A DNA stretch of 64,000 bases from G051903925 sp051903925 (GTDB taxonomy: Bacteria > Pseudomonadota > Alphaproteobacteria > Zavarziniales > Zavarziniaceae). Under the pieces are notes generated by a model, which worked only from the letters and a program-made list of their open reading frames with translations, was not told the DNA's origin and did no database searches. The stretch covers positions 3,658,001 to 3,722,000 of the forward strand of contig NZ_CP173678.1 in NCBI RefSeq assembly GCF_051903925.1. The letters are read 5' to 3'. The position numbers and the translations under genes were made by a program. This document shows, piece by piece, positions 8,872 through 18,124 of the stretch (position 1 is its first letter; each line of letters begins with the position of its first letter).

Positions 8872-9858
8872 ATGGGATATCCGTTCACCCGCCTGCGCCG
8901 CCCGCGGGCCCATGGCTGGAGCCGGCGCCTGGTGGCGGAAAACCGCCTGTCCAGCGACGATCTGATCTGGCCGCTGTTCGTGACGGACGGCGTGACCGGC
9001 CCCGTCGCCACCATGCCGGGCGTCAGTCGCATGACTCCGGACGAGGCAGGCGACGCCGCGCGGGAAGCGAAGCGGCTGGGCATCCCGGCAATCGCCCTGT
9101 TCCCGCAGACCGATGCGCTGCTGAAGACGCCGGACGGGCAGGAATCCTGGAACCCGGACAACCTCGTGTGCCGGTCGATCCGCGCCATCCGCGCCGCCAC
9201 CGGCACGGACGTCGGCATCATCTGCGACGTGGCGCTGGACCCCTATACCAGCCATGGCCATGACGGCGTGCTGGAAGGCGGCCGCATCGTCAACGACGCC
9301 AGCGTCGAATTGCTGGTCAGGCAGTCGCTGGTGCTGGCCGATGCCGGCTGCGACGTGCTTGCGCCCTCGGACATGATGGACGGCCGCATCGGCGCGATCC
9401 GCAAGGCGATCGAGGGGGCGGGCCATCACGACCTGCAGATCATGGCCTATGCCGCCAAGTATGCGTCGGCGTTCTATGGCCCGTTCCGCGATGCGGTCGG
9501 TTCGGGTGCCGTGCTGGTCGGCGACAAGCGCACCTACCAGATGGACCCCGCCAATGGGGACGAAGCGCTGCGCGAGGTCGGCTTCGACATCGAGGAAGGC
9601 GCCGACATGGTCATGGTCAAGCCTGGCCTGCCCTATCTCGACATCGTGCGGCGGGTGAAGGAGACGTTTCACGTCCCGACCTTCGCCTATCAGGTGTCGG
9701 GCGAGTACGCGATGATGCGCGCCGCGGCCCTGGCCGGCTACCTGGACGGGACGCGCACGATGATCGAGGTGCTGACCTGCTTCAAGCGGGCGGGCGCCGA
9801 CGGCATCCTGACCTATTTCGCGCCAGAGGCGGCCAAGGTCCTGAACGGGGTTCAGTAG
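8872..9858 (+). CDS. hemB: Delta-aminolevulinic acid dehydratase (porphobilinogen synthase)
   Basis: The 328-aa enzyme condenses two 5-aminolevulinate molecules to porphobilinogen. The start at MGYPFTRLRR matches the family. The two active-site lysines lie in YAAKYASAFYGPFRDA and MVMVKPGLPYLD. The metal-site segment reads DVALDPYTSHGHDG, with Asp and Ala where Zn-type enzymes have cysteines, so this is the Zn-independent type found in many alphaproteobacteria. SDMMDGRIGAIR is also conserved. Confidence 0.97.
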   Translation: MGYPFTRLRRPRAHGWSRRLVAENRLSSDDLIWPLFVTDGVTGPVATMPGVSRMTPDEAGDAAREAKRLGIPAIALFPQTDALLKTPDGQESWNPDNLVCRSIRAIRAATGTDVGIICDVALDPYTSHGHDGVLEGGRIVNDASVELLVRQSLVLADAGCDVLAPSDMMDGRIGAIRKAIEGAGHHDLQIMAYAAKYASAFYGPFRDAVGSGAVLVGDKRTYQMDPANGDEALREVGFDIEEGADMVMVKPGLPYLDIVRRVKETFHVPTFAYQVSGEYAMMRAAALAGYLDGTRTMIEVLTCFKRAGADGILTYFAPEAAKVLNGVQ

Positions 9859-9909
9859 GCTCGCCCGCTCTGCCACACTCCCCGCCAACGACAAGACGGG
9901 GAGGACCGC

Positions 9910-10647
9910 ATGATCGAGCACCAGTTGGAGATCGCGACCGCGGACGGCGCGATGGACACCTTCATCTGCCATCCGGAGCGCGACGGGCCGCACCCCGTCA
10001 TCCTGTTCCTGATGGATGCGCCTGGCATTCGGGAAGAACTGCGCGACATGGCACGCCGCCTGGGCACGGCCGGCTATTACGTCATGCTGCCCAATCTCTA
10101 CTACCGCCAGGGCGTGACCGAGCTTGGCACCTTCATCGGGCCCGGCAGCGAGGCCGTCCGGGAAAAGATGTTCGGCCTGATGGGCACGCTGAGCATTTCC
10201 GTCCTGAAGCGCGACATCGACAGCCTAATTGCCCATGCCGACGGCGATGCCGCAGCGGCGGCGGATCGCGTGGGCGCTGTCGGCTATTGCATGAGCGGCC
10301 AGTACGCCATGACCGCCGCCGCCCACCGGCCGGACCGGGTCCGGGCCGCAGCCTCGATCTATGGCGTCCGCCTGATCACCGAAGCCGCCGACAGTCCCCA
10401 CCGCGCCGTCGCCAACAGCCCGGCCGAACTCTATGTCGCCTGGGCCGAGACTGACCACTACGCGCCCATCGAGGAGCTTCAGCCCTTCGCCGACGCCCTG
10501 AAGCAGGCCGGGGTCAAGGCGGAGGTCGAACTCTATCGCGGCGTCGAGCACGGCTTCGCGTTCCCGCAGCGCCCCGCCTATGACAAGCCCGCCGCCGAAC
10601 GCCATTGGGAGCGCCTGTTCGCCCTGTTCGGGCGTAACCTGGGCTAG
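9910..10647 (+). CDS. Dienelactone hydrolase family protein
   Basis: This 245-aa alpha/beta-hydrolase has the nucleophile elbow GYCMSG with a cysteine nucleophile, as in dienelactone hydrolases. A likely acid residue lies in ETDHYAP and the catalytic histidine in GVEHGFAFP. The ATG follows GGGGAGGAC. The substrate is unknown: no catechol-pathway genes are near, so a housekeeping esterase or lactonase role is as likely as aromatic degradation. It follows hemB by 51 bases and may be co-transcribed. Confidence 0.85.
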   Translation: MIEHQLEIATADGAMDTFICHPERDGPHPVILFLMDAPGIREELRDMARRLGTAGYYVMLPNLYYRQGVTELGTFIGPGSEAVREKMFGLMGTLSISVLKRDIDSLIAHADGDAAAAADRVGAVGYCMSGQYAMTAAAHRPDRVRAAASIYGVRLITEAADSPHRAVANSPAELYVAWAETDHYAPIEELQPFADALKQAGVKAEVELYRGVEHGFAFPQRPAYDKPAAERHWERLFALFGRNLG

Positions 10648-10769
10648 CGAACGCGGCTGCCGCACCAGGGAGTGGGTGGACACGTCCATTTCTTCCAACG
10701 TCGCCCGGTCTATCCGGGTGACGCAGGGGTGGAGGCAGGAGGGTCACGTTGGAAGCTGTCCAGCACCCT

Positions 10770-11501
10770 CTATCGCAGCACCCCATCCAGGACCGGCAGG
10801 CTGACCAGGGCGCTGGTTGCGATCATCGCGTAGCAGATGCGGCGGAAGGCAACCTCGCTGGCACCGGGGACGGCGCGGGCGCCGAGCAGGACGCCCAGGC
10901 CGAAGGCTGGCGCGGTGATCAGGCCCGGGGCCAGCAGGTCGGCCGTGACCAGGCCCCCGGCACCATAGCTGATGCCGGTCAGGACTGTGGCCACCGCAAA
11001 ATAGAGCACGATGCTGGCCCGGGCCTCCCGCACCGGGAGGGCGCCGCCCAGCCAATAGGCGACGACCGGCGGACCGCCGGTCTGGGCCGCCCCGCTGCCG
11101 AAGCCGGCCAGCACGCCCACCCCAACAGTCGCCGCCGCGCGCGGTTGCCCCCTGTAGCGCCAGCCCGACACCAGCAGGGCCAGCATCGCCAGGACCAGGG
11201 CGACCACGAACCAGCGCAGCGCCAGGGGATCGCCATGGGCGAGCAGCCAGGTGCCGGCCGGCACCCCGACGAGGGCGCCCAGCGTCATCAGCGCCGCCGC
11301 CCTCCGGTCGCCCAGGCGCCAGGCATTGGGGATCAGCGGCATGGTGGTCAGCGCGTCGATGACGAGGAGCAGGGGTGCGGCCATTGCCGGGCCGATCAGG
11401 GCGCTGCCCAGCGGCATGAAGACCAGGGCCGCCCCAAACCCCGAAAAACCGCGGGCCAGGCCGGCGGCCAGGGCCGCCAGCGCCAGCAGCACCATCGTCA
11501 T
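10770..11501 (-). CDS. TauE/SafE-family membrane permease
   Basis: The 243-aa protein consists almost entirely of hydrophobic helices (about seven or eight). It begins with GFSGFGAALVFMPLGSALIGP and repeats a similar motif in the second half (GSGAAQTGGPPVVAYWL), the internal duplication typical of TauE/SafE/YfcA transporters. These export or import sulfonates and other small organic anions. ATGs at 11501 and 11495 are both possible starts. It lies about 16 bases after the decarboxylase gene on the same strand, so it may move a substrate or product of that operon; this is inference. Confidence 0.8.
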   Translation of the reverse strand: MTMVLLALAALAAGLARGFSGFGAALVFMPLGSALIGPAMAAPLLLVIDALTTMPLIPNAWRLGDRRAAALMTLGALVGVPAGTWLLAHGDPLALRWFVVALVLAMLALLVSGWRYRGQPRAAATVGVGVLAGFGSGAAQTGGPPVVAYWLGGALPVREARASIVLYFAVATVLTGISYGAGGLVTADLLAPGLITAPAFGLGVLLGARAVPGASEVAFRRICYAMIATSALVSLPVLDGVLR

Positions 11502-11517
11502 CAAGGCCCGTAACGCC

Positions 11518-12654
11518 TCAGATCCCGCCGCCGACCTCGACCACGGTATCGCAGTAGAAGCCGTTGAAGTGGGAGGCCAGCGCATTGGAGTACGCGCCGA
11601 CCTGGCCGATCGCGATCCAGTCGCCTTCGTCCACGTCGTCGGGCAGGACGAACGGCTCCGGCAGGACGTCGGCCGAATCGCAGGTCGGACCGAAAATGCG
11701 GAACGGAATGGGCTCGCCCTCCCCGTCCCTCCGGCGACGGATCAGGCGCACCGGCGGGGTCAGCTTGCCCACGTTGAGTTCCGACAGGGAGCCGAAGACC
11801 CCGTCGTTGACATAGAGGCTGTTGCCACGGCGCAGGTGAACCTGAACCACCAGCACGGCCGCCTCCACCACCAGCGCGCGGCCCGGCTCGCAATAGAGTT
11901 CGCAATCCGCCCGGACGTTGAGCCTGGCAGCACCCTTGCGGATCGCGTCGAAGAAATCGGCCAGGGGCGGGATCTGCGTGCCACGATAATGCGCCGGAAA
12001 GCCGCCGCCGACATTGACATAGCGCGGCTGCACACCGGCCGCCTCGATCACCCGGCCGACTTCCGCCAAAGCCAGGGTATAGGCCTCCGGCGTGCGGCAC
12101 TGGCTGCCGACATGGAACGAGATGGCAGGCTCCAGCCCCGCAGCCTTGACTTGGCGCAAAAGCTGAACGGCCTCAGCCTCCTTCGCGCCGAACTTCAGGG
12201 ACAGGTCGAACGCGGCATAGCCGCTGGCGGTGGCCAGCCGCACCTGGACCGTTGCACCGGGGCCGGTTTCCGCGACCAGCTTCTCAAGCTCCTCGGGGCT
12301 GTCGACGACATAGTCCTCGATCCCATAGACGTCATGCGCCGCCTGGATCGCCGTGCGGCTCTTCACCGGATGGTTGAAGCAGCAATGCGCCTCGGGCAGC
12401 AGCTCCTTCACCAGCGCGATCTCCGGCAGGGACGCGGTATCGAAGGAACGGATGCCCCCCTGCCAAAGTCCATTGAGAACAAGCGGATGCGGGTTGCACT
12501 TGACCGCATACAGGACCTTGCCCGGAAAGCCCTTGTCAAAGCGCTGGGCTGTCCTGGCCAGGACGTCGGGCAGGATGCACAGCACGGGGTAGCTGGGGTC
12601 CAGGGCCTCCACCATGCGGTCGACGCTTTCGAACCGGTTCCTGCCACTGCGCAT
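11518..12654 (-). CDS. Type III PLP-dependent decarboxylase (ornithine/lysine decarboxylase-like)
   Basis: The 378-aa enzyme has the alanine-racemase-fold decarboxylase layout. The PLP lysine is in YAVKCNPHP near residue 50, followed by SFHVGSQ, NVGGGFPAHY, the phosphate-binding CEPGR, and the conserved cysteine in FGPTCDSAD. These match eukaryotic-type ornithine decarboxylases, which in alphaproteobacteria act on ornithine and sometimes lysine or diaminopimelate. It would make putrescine at the head of polyamine synthesis. It is preceded by a dehydrogenase gene 20 bases upstream and followed by a TauE-like permease, all on one strand. Confidence 0.9.
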   Translation of the reverse strand: MRSGRNRFESVDRMVEALDPSYPVLCILPDVLARTAQRFDKGFPGKVLYAVKCNPHPLVLNGLWQGGIRSFDTASLPEIALVKELLPEAHCCFNHPVKSRTAIQAAHDVYGIEDYVVDSPEELEKLVAETGPGATVQVRLATASGYAAFDLSLKFGAKEAEAVQLLRQVKAAGLEPAISFHVGSQCRTPEAYTLALAEVGRVIEAAGVQPRYVNVGGGFPAHYRGTQIPPLADFFDAIRKGAARLNVRADCELYCEPGRALVVEAAVLVVQVHLRRGNSLYVNDGVFGSLSELNVGKLTPPVRLIRRRRDGEGEPIPFRIFGPTCDSADVLPEPFVLPDDVDEGDWIAIGQVGAYSNALASHFNGFYCDTVVEVGGGI

Positions 12655-12674
12655 GGCCTACCCTCCCTCCGGAC

Positions 12675-13544
12675 CTACCGGCGCAGGCGCGCGATGAGAC
12701 TGGATGTGTCCCACCGGCTGCCGCCCATCTTCTGCACCTCGGCATAGAACTGGTCGACCAGGGCGGTGACCGGCACGCTGACGCCGATGCGGCGCGCCTC
12801 GTCCTGGACGATGCCCAGGTCCTTGCGCATCCAGTCGACGGCGAAACCGAAGTCGAACTTGCCGTCGATCATCGTGTTGCCGCGATTCTCCATCTGCCAG
12901 GACTGGGCGGCCCCCTTGGAGATGACCTCCACGACCGCCTTGGCATCCAGGCCGGCTGCCATGGCGAAGTTCAAGCCTTCGCCCAGCGCCTGGACCAGGC
13001 CCGCAATGCAGATCTGGTTGACCATCTTGGTAAGCTGCCCCGCACCGGCCGGGCCCAGCAGGCGGACGGACCGGGCAAATGCCTTGATCACCGGCTCCGC
13101 CCGGTCGTAGGGCGCCTGCTCTCCCCCCACCATCACGGTCAGGACGCCGTTCTGCGCCCCCGCCTGGCCGCCGGAGACGGGGGCGTCCAGCGACTCGAAC
13201 CCGGCCGCCTTGGCCGCGGCGGCAAGCTCCCGCGCGATGCCGGCCGATGCGGTCGTGTGGTCGACGAAGACCGTGCCGGGCGCCATCGCCTGGAAGGCGC
13301 CGTCGGGCCCCAGCGTCACCTGGCGCAGGTCGTCGTCATTGCCGACACAGGCAAAGACAATCTCGGCACCCTGCGCAGCCTGGGCCGGGGTCGGGGCCGA
13401 GGCATGGCCGTGCTCGGCCACCCAGGCCGCCGACTTGGCGCCTGAGCGGTTATAGACCGTCACCTGGTGGCCCGCCTTGGCCAGATGCCCGGCCATGGGA
13501 TAGCCCATGACGCCCAGTCCGATGAAGGCCACCTTTACCGACAT
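12675..13544 (-). CDS. Beta-hydroxyacid dehydrogenase family NAD(P)-dependent oxidoreductase
   Basis: The 289-aa enzyme has the Rossmann motif GLGVMGYPMAGHLAKAGH, the substrate-binding motif DAPVSGGQAGAQNG and a catalytic-lysine segment GAGQLTKMVNQI. It belongs to the 3-hydroxyisobutyrate / tartronate-semialdehyde reductase family and is a diverged paralogue of mmsB at 4646. The substrate cannot be fixed by eye; its neighbours (decarboxylase and permease) do not point to glyoxylate metabolism. It is divergent from the threonine ammonia-lyase gene, 78 bases away. Confidence 0.88.
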   Translation of the reverse strand: MSVKVAFIGLGVMGYPMAGHLAKAGHQVTVYNRSGAKSAAWVAEHGHASAPTPAQAAQGAEIVFACVGNDDDLRQVTLGPDGAFQAMAPGTVFVDHTTASAGIARELAAAAKAAGFESLDAPVSGGQAGAQNGVLTVMVGGEQAPYDRAEPVIKAFARSVRLLGPAGAGQLTKMVNQICIAGLVQALGEGLNFAMAAGLDAKAVVEVISKGAAQSWQMENRGNTMIDGKFDFGFAVDWMRKDLGIVQDEARRIGVSVPVTALVDQFYAEVQKMGGSRWDTSSLIARLRR

Positions 13545-13622
13545 GAAAACGTCCTTCCGACTTGCTCAATACTTCAGGTCTGCGCCGTGGTGTGCGGTGC
13601 GGGACTTTGCCATAGTCGGAGG

Positions 13623-14843
13623 ATGACAGTCTCCCTTGACGACATCCGCCGTGCGGCAGACCTGATCCGGGGTCAGGTCGTGCGCACGCCCTCGGCGCAT
13701 TCGCGCACCCTGTCGCGCATCACCGGGGCCGAGCTGTGGATCAAGTTCGAGAACCTGCAGTTCACGGCCAGCTTCAAGGACCGCGGTGCCCTGGTGAAGC
13801 TGTCCAGCCTGACGGCAGAGGAGCGGGCCCGCGGCGTCATCGCGATGTCGGCCGGCAACCATGCCCAGGGCGTGGCCTATCACGCGAACCGGCTGGGCAT
13901 CCCGGCAACCATCGTGATGCCGGCGACAGCACCCCATGTGAAGGTGCGACAGACCGAGGAGCACGGCGCCCGCGTCGTGCTGGAGGGCGACACGCTGGCG
14001 GAGGCGGAGGCCGTCGCCCGCCGCCTGGTGGCGGAACAGGACCTGGTCCTGATCCACCCTTATGACGATCCCCACATCATCGCAGGCCAGGGCACGATCG
14101 GCCTTGAGGTGCTGGGCGACCATCCCGAGCTGGACGTCCTGGTGGTCCCCGTGGGCGGCGGCGGCCTGATTGCCGGCATCGCCATCGCGGCCAAGGCGCT
14201 GAAGCCGGGGATCGAGGTGATCGGCGTCGAGACCCAGCTCTATCCCTCGATGTACGCAGCGCTGCGGGGCGAACCGGACGCCTGCGGCGGCAACACGATC
14301 GCCGAGGGCATCGCCGTCAAGAACGTGGGCAAGCTGACGCTGGAAATCGCGCGCGAGCTGGTCGACGACGTGGTGCTGGTCAGCGAGGCGGACCTGGAAC
14401 GGGCGGTCGGCCTGTTCCTGGGCGTGGAGAAGACGGTGGCAGAGGGGGCGGGCGCCGCCGGCCTGGCCGCCGTCCTGGCCAATCCGGAACGCTATCGCGG
14501 CCGCCGCGTCGGCACCGTGCTGTGCGGCGGCAATATCGACGCGCGCCTGCTGGCCTCCGTCATCACGCGCAACCTGGCGCGAGAGGGGCGCATTGCCGGC
14601 CTGAGAGTCAAGATCAGCGACCAGCCCGGCACCCTGGCGAAGGTGGCCGGGATCATCGGCGCCGCCGGCGGCAACATCCTGGAGGTCTCGCATCAGCGCC
14701 TGTTCCTGGACGTGCCCGTGAAGAACGCCGACCTGGATTTGGTGATCGAGACGCGCGATCCCGCCCACCTGGACCGCATCGTCCAGAACCTGGCCGCCGC
14801 CGGCTATACGGTGCGACGGCTGAACGCCTATCGCGAAGCCTGA
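13623..14843 (+). CDS. Threonine ammonia-lyase with C-terminal ACT domain
   Basis: The 406-aa PLP enzyme deaminates threonine to 2-oxobutyrate. The PLP lysine is K52 in TASFKDRGALVKL. The glycine-rich phosphate loop is VGGGGLIAG, and SAGNHAQGVAYH is the family's serine/asparagine loop. The C-terminal part (from about residue 330, LRVKISDQPGTLAKVAGIIG) is an ACT domain, as in the TdcB-like catabolic form, rather than the two ACT-like repeats of long IlvA. Allosteric control by an amino acid is expected. The start codon directly follows GGAGG with minimal spacing, which is unusual. Confidence 0.93.
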   Translation: MTVSLDDIRRAADLIRGQVVRTPSAHSRTLSRITGAELWIKFENLQFTASFKDRGALVKLSSLTAEERARGVIAMSAGNHAQGVAYHANRLGIPATIVMPATAPHVKVRQTEEHGARVVLEGDTLAEAEAVARRLVAEQDLVLIHPYDDPHIIAGQGTIGLEVLGDHPELDVLVVPVGGGGLIAGIAIAAKALKPGIEVIGVETQLYPSMYAALRGEPDACGGNTIAEGIAVKNVGKLTLEIARELVDDVVLVSEADLERAVGLFLGVEKTVAEGAGAAGLAAVLANPERYRGRRVGTVLCGGNIDARLLASVITRNLAREGRIAGLRVKISDQPGTLAKVAGIIGAAGGNILEVSHQRLFLDVPVKNADLDLVIETRDPAHLDRIVQNLAAAGYTVRRLNAYREA

Positions 14844-14962
14844 GGATTGGACCGTGCATACTGAGTACCGTTAATGCGCCCTTAATCGCCTCAAGGTAGT
14901 ACAGACCCAGGAGAGGCGCCCGCGTGGTGTGCAGGGCAACGGGTCGATGGGGAGAGGCACGC

Positions 14963-16708
14963 ATGACGGTGAAGCAACGGCTGGTCCTGCTGGGCTGCCT
15001 CACTCTGATCCTGGTCGCGGCACTGGTGGCGGGCATGGCCTGGATGACCAGCCGGGCGATCGACAGCACGCGTGAGAGCCGGGCCGACACTGCGGACCTG
15101 GTGCACATGCTGGCGGCACGCAATGCCGTGGGCCAGGCCGTGCTGGGCGCCATGGACACGATCGTCGACCGGGGCGACCGTGACATCGCGGCCGAGCGCC
15201 AGGCCGAGATCAATGCCGGGCTTGTCGAGGTGGAACGGGCAAGCACCCTGCCCGGCCATGCACCGGCATTCTCCAACGCACTGCGCGATGGCGCCGCCAA
15301 TCTGCGACGGCTGATCGAAACGGACCTCTACGGCGCCGTCCGCAATGGCGCGTCGGATGCGGATTTCGACCGGCTGGATGACCTCATCGATGGCCAGGGC
15401 GGTGACCTGACGACCGTGATCGACCGCGAGATCGCCGAGCGCGATGCCCGCACCCAGGCCTCTGCCGCGGCGCTGACCGCCGACCTGGATCAGACCCGCA
15501 TCATCGCCTGGACCGGCGGCGGCATCGGCCTTGTCCTGATCCTGGGCCTGGTCGCGCTGACCGGACGCAGCATCCTGGGCCCGCTGTCGGCCTTGCGCGC
15601 AGCAATGGAGCGGCTTGCCCAGGGCGATACCGACGCGGTCGTGCCGCGGACCGAGGCGCAGGACGAACTGGGCGCCATGGCGCGCACCGTCGCGGTGTTT
15701 CGCGAGAATGCCATTGCCCGCGCCCGCCTGGAGGCCGAAGCCGAGATTGCGCGCGCGGATGCTGCGGCCCGTGCCCAGGCCGAGTCGGAGCGCCAGCAGC
15801 GCGAGGCGATTGCCGCTGCCGCGGCAGAGGCGGAGCAGGAGCGCCGTGCCTCGGCCGAGCGGATGGCCGAGCGCGTCCGCCTGGCGGGCGAGTTCGAGGC
15901 GCGGATCGGCCAGCTGGTCCAGTCCCTGACCCAGGCGGCAGGCAATCTGACGCGCAGCGCCCAGTCGGTCGCCGAGCAGACCGAGATCACCACGGGCGAA
16001 GTCAATGAGGTTGGCCAGGGATCCGAGCGGGCGCTGCTGCATGTCGATGGCGCAGCCGCGGCGGCCGAAGAGCTCTCCGCCTCGGTCACGGAGATTTCGC
16101 GGCGCGTCGCGCAGTCGGCGACGGTCGCCGGCAACGCCGTCCGCCAGGCGGGCGAGACGGACACCATGGTGCAAGGCCTGTCCAACGCCGCCCACCGGAT
16201 CGAGGAGGTCGTCCAGCTGATCAACTCCATCGCCGGGCAGACCAACCTGCTGGCGCTGAATGCCACGATCGAGGCCGCACGGGCGGGCGAAGCAGGCAAG
16301 GGCTTTGCCGTCGTGGCAAGCGAGGTCAAGTCGCTGGCCAACCAGACGGCGCGGGCGACCGACGACATCGCCGCCCAGGTCAACGCGATCCAGGCCGCCA
16401 CGGCGGACGCCGTGCGCGCGATTGCCGAGATCACCCGCACCATCGGCGCCATCGACCAGGACACCGCCGCGATCGCCGCCGCGGTCGAGGAACAGGGCAG
16501 TGCCACGGCCGAGATCGCCCACAATGTCAGCGACACCGCGCAGATCACCCGCGGGTTGAAGGCCAATGTCGACCGGCTTCAGGATACCGCCGCGCGAACC
16601 GGCGTGGTGACCGGCGAGATGCAGGTGGCGACCAGCGTGCTCAATGGCGACACCACCCGCCTGCAGGAGGAGGTTCGCGCGTTCGTCAGCAGGCTGCGCG
16701 CCGCCTGA
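14963..16708 (+). CDS. Methyl-accepting chemotaxis protein
   Basis: The 581-aa receptor begins at MTVKQRL with GGAGAGG upstream. TM1 spans about residues 8-30, then a roughly 150-residue helical periplasmic sensor, TM2 near 180-202, a HAMP domain (about 205-255), a long Ala/Glu-rich coiled coil, and the cytoplasmic signalling hairpin with QTNLLALNATIEAARAGEAG. No CheB/CheR pentapeptide is visible at the C-terminus (it ends RLRAA). The sensor domain resembles no family I can name, so the ligand is unknown. No other chemotaxis genes adjoin it. Confidence 0.93.
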   Translation: MTVKQRLVLLGCLTLILVAALVAGMAWMTSRAIDSTRESRADTADLVHMLAARNAVGQAVLGAMDTIVDRGDRDIAAERQAEINAGLVEVERASTLPGHAPAFSNALRDGAANLRRLIETDLYGAVRNGASDADFDRLDDLIDGQGGDLTTVIDREIAERDARTQASAAALTADLDQTRIIAWTGGGIGLVLILGLVALTGRSILGPLSALRAAMERLAQGDTDAVVPRTEAQDELGAMARTVAVFRENAIARARLEAEAEIARADAAARAQAESERQQREAIAAAAAEAEQERRASAERMAERVRLAGEFEARIGQLVQSLTQAAGNLTRSAQSVAEQTEITTGEVNEVGQGSERALLHVDGAAAAAEELSASVTEISRRVAQSATVAGNAVRQAGETDTMVQGLSNAAHRIEEVVQLINSIAGQTNLLALNATIEAARAGEAGKGFAVVASEVKSLANQTARATDDIAAQVNAIQAATADAVRAIAEITRTIGAIDQDTAAIAAAVEEQGSATAEIAHNVSDTAQITRGLKANVDRLQDTAARTGVVTGEMQVATSVLNGDTTRLQEEVRAFVSRLRAA

Positions 16709-16747
16709 GCGGGCGCAGCCGGAGCGGGCACAAGCCGCCCCCGGCAC

Positions 16748-18010
16748 TCAGGCCGGATCGGGATGCTGGGGGCGGAACAGCCGGCCGCGCTCGGTCCACA
16801 GGATGACCAGGACGGCGGCACCGCCCAGCAGGAAGTAGCCCAGCGCCAGCGGCAGCACGGTCCCGTCATAGGACTGGCCGATCGACGTCCCGACGATCAC
16901 CGCCAGCACGGTGGTAAAGGTGCCGATGAACGAAGAGGCAGTGCCTGCGATGGCGCCCAGCGGCTCCATCGCCATGGCGTTGAAGTTGGGCATGGTCATG
17001 CTGAACAGGAACTGCGCCAGCGACAGCAGGCCGACGAAGAGCCAGAGCGGCGGCACACCGTCGAAGAGCAACGCCAGCGCGACATGCAGGCCCGACACCG
17101 CGGTGAAGCCCAGGATCGCGCCATGGCTCAGTCGACGCGTGCCCAGGCGACGCACCAGCCGCGAATTGACCAGGGAGGCGATCCCCATCACGCCGGCGAC
17201 CACGCCGAACGCGACCGGGAACAGCGCGCCCAGCTTGTACACCCCGGCCTCGCTGCCCAGGATCTGCTCGGCGGAACCGATATAGGCCATGAGGCAGCCC
17301 ATCATCAGGCCCATCGCCACCGAATACCCGAACGATGCGCGGGTCGTGATCGAGAGCGCGATGCCGCTGCCGATCCGCGCGAACGAGAACGGATGACGGT
17401 ACTCGGGGTGCAGCGTCTCGGGCATGCGCAGCCAGAACCAGGCCAGGACCACCAGGCCCAGCAGCAGCATGGCGATGAAGATCACATGCCATGAGCCCAG
17501 CAGCAGCAAAAGGCTGCCGACCGCAGGCGCGAATACCGGCACCAGGATGAAGACCATCATGGTCAGCGACATCACCCGCGCCATCTCGCGCCCGGCAAAG
17601 CGGTCGCGCACGATGGTGACGACCAGGACGCGGGCCGCGGCACTGCCGATGCCCTGGATCACGCGCGCCACCAGCAGCATGGCGAAACTGTCCGCCAGGA
17701 TCGCGACGATGCTGCCCACGGAGTAGATCAGCAGTCCGGTCAGCAGCACGGGCCGCCGGCCGATCACGTCGGCCAGGGGGCCATACACGATCTGCGTGAC
17801 GGCAAACGCCGCCATGTAGGCATAGACGATGAACTGCAACTGGTTGGCGTCGGCGATTGCGAAATCCGCACCGATCGGACCGAAGGCAGGCAGCAGGTTG
17901 TCGATGGAAAAGGCACCCATGCCCATCAGCAGCGCCATCAGCGCCACGAACTCGACAAAGCCGGGCCGGGTCGCCGGGCGGGCTGCTGGGCCAGAGGAGA
18001 CAGAGGTCAC
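16748..18010 (-). CDS. MFS multidrug exporter, Bcr/CflA subfamily
   Basis: The 420-aa transporter has about twelve membrane helices. Motif A reads GPLADVIGRRPVLL, and the N-terminal DNLLPAFGPIGADFAI and GSWHVIFIAMLLLG segments resemble Bcr/CflA drug exporters driven by the proton gradient. The start is a GTG without a strong Shine-Dalgarno site; an ATG 24 codons on would cut into the first helix, so GTG is preferred. Exported compounds are unknown. It is the last of a run of exporter genes on the minus strand. Confidence 0.88.
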   Translation of the reverse strand: MTSVSSGPAARPATRPGFVEFVALMALLMGMGAFSIDNLLPAFGPIGADFAIADANQLQFIVYAYMAAFAVTQIVYGPLADVIGRRPVLLTGLLIYSVGSIVAILADSFAMLLVARVIQGIGSAAARVLVVTIVRDRFAGREMARVMSLTMMVFILVPVFAPAVGSLLLLLGSWHVIFIAMLLLGLVVLAWFWLRMPETLHPEYRHPFSFARIGSGIALSITTRASFGYSVAMGLMMGCLMAYIGSAEQILGSEAGVYKLGALFPVAFGVVAGVMGIASLVNSRLVRRLGTRRLSHGAILGFTAVSGLHVALALLFDGVPPLWLFVGLLSLAQFLFSMTMPNFNAMAMEPLGAIAGTASSFIGTFTTVLAVIVGTSIGQSYDGTVLPLALGYFLLGGAAVLVILWTERGRLFRPQHPDPA

Positions 18011-18124
18011 AGGCGTACTTTCAGGACAGGGGGAGTGGCGAACCGCAGCCGTGCCCCAGGAAACGCGGCGGGACGGCGCCGGTTCACGCCCGCGGCAGGC
18101 AGGCAGGCATGCGCTGGCCGCTCA

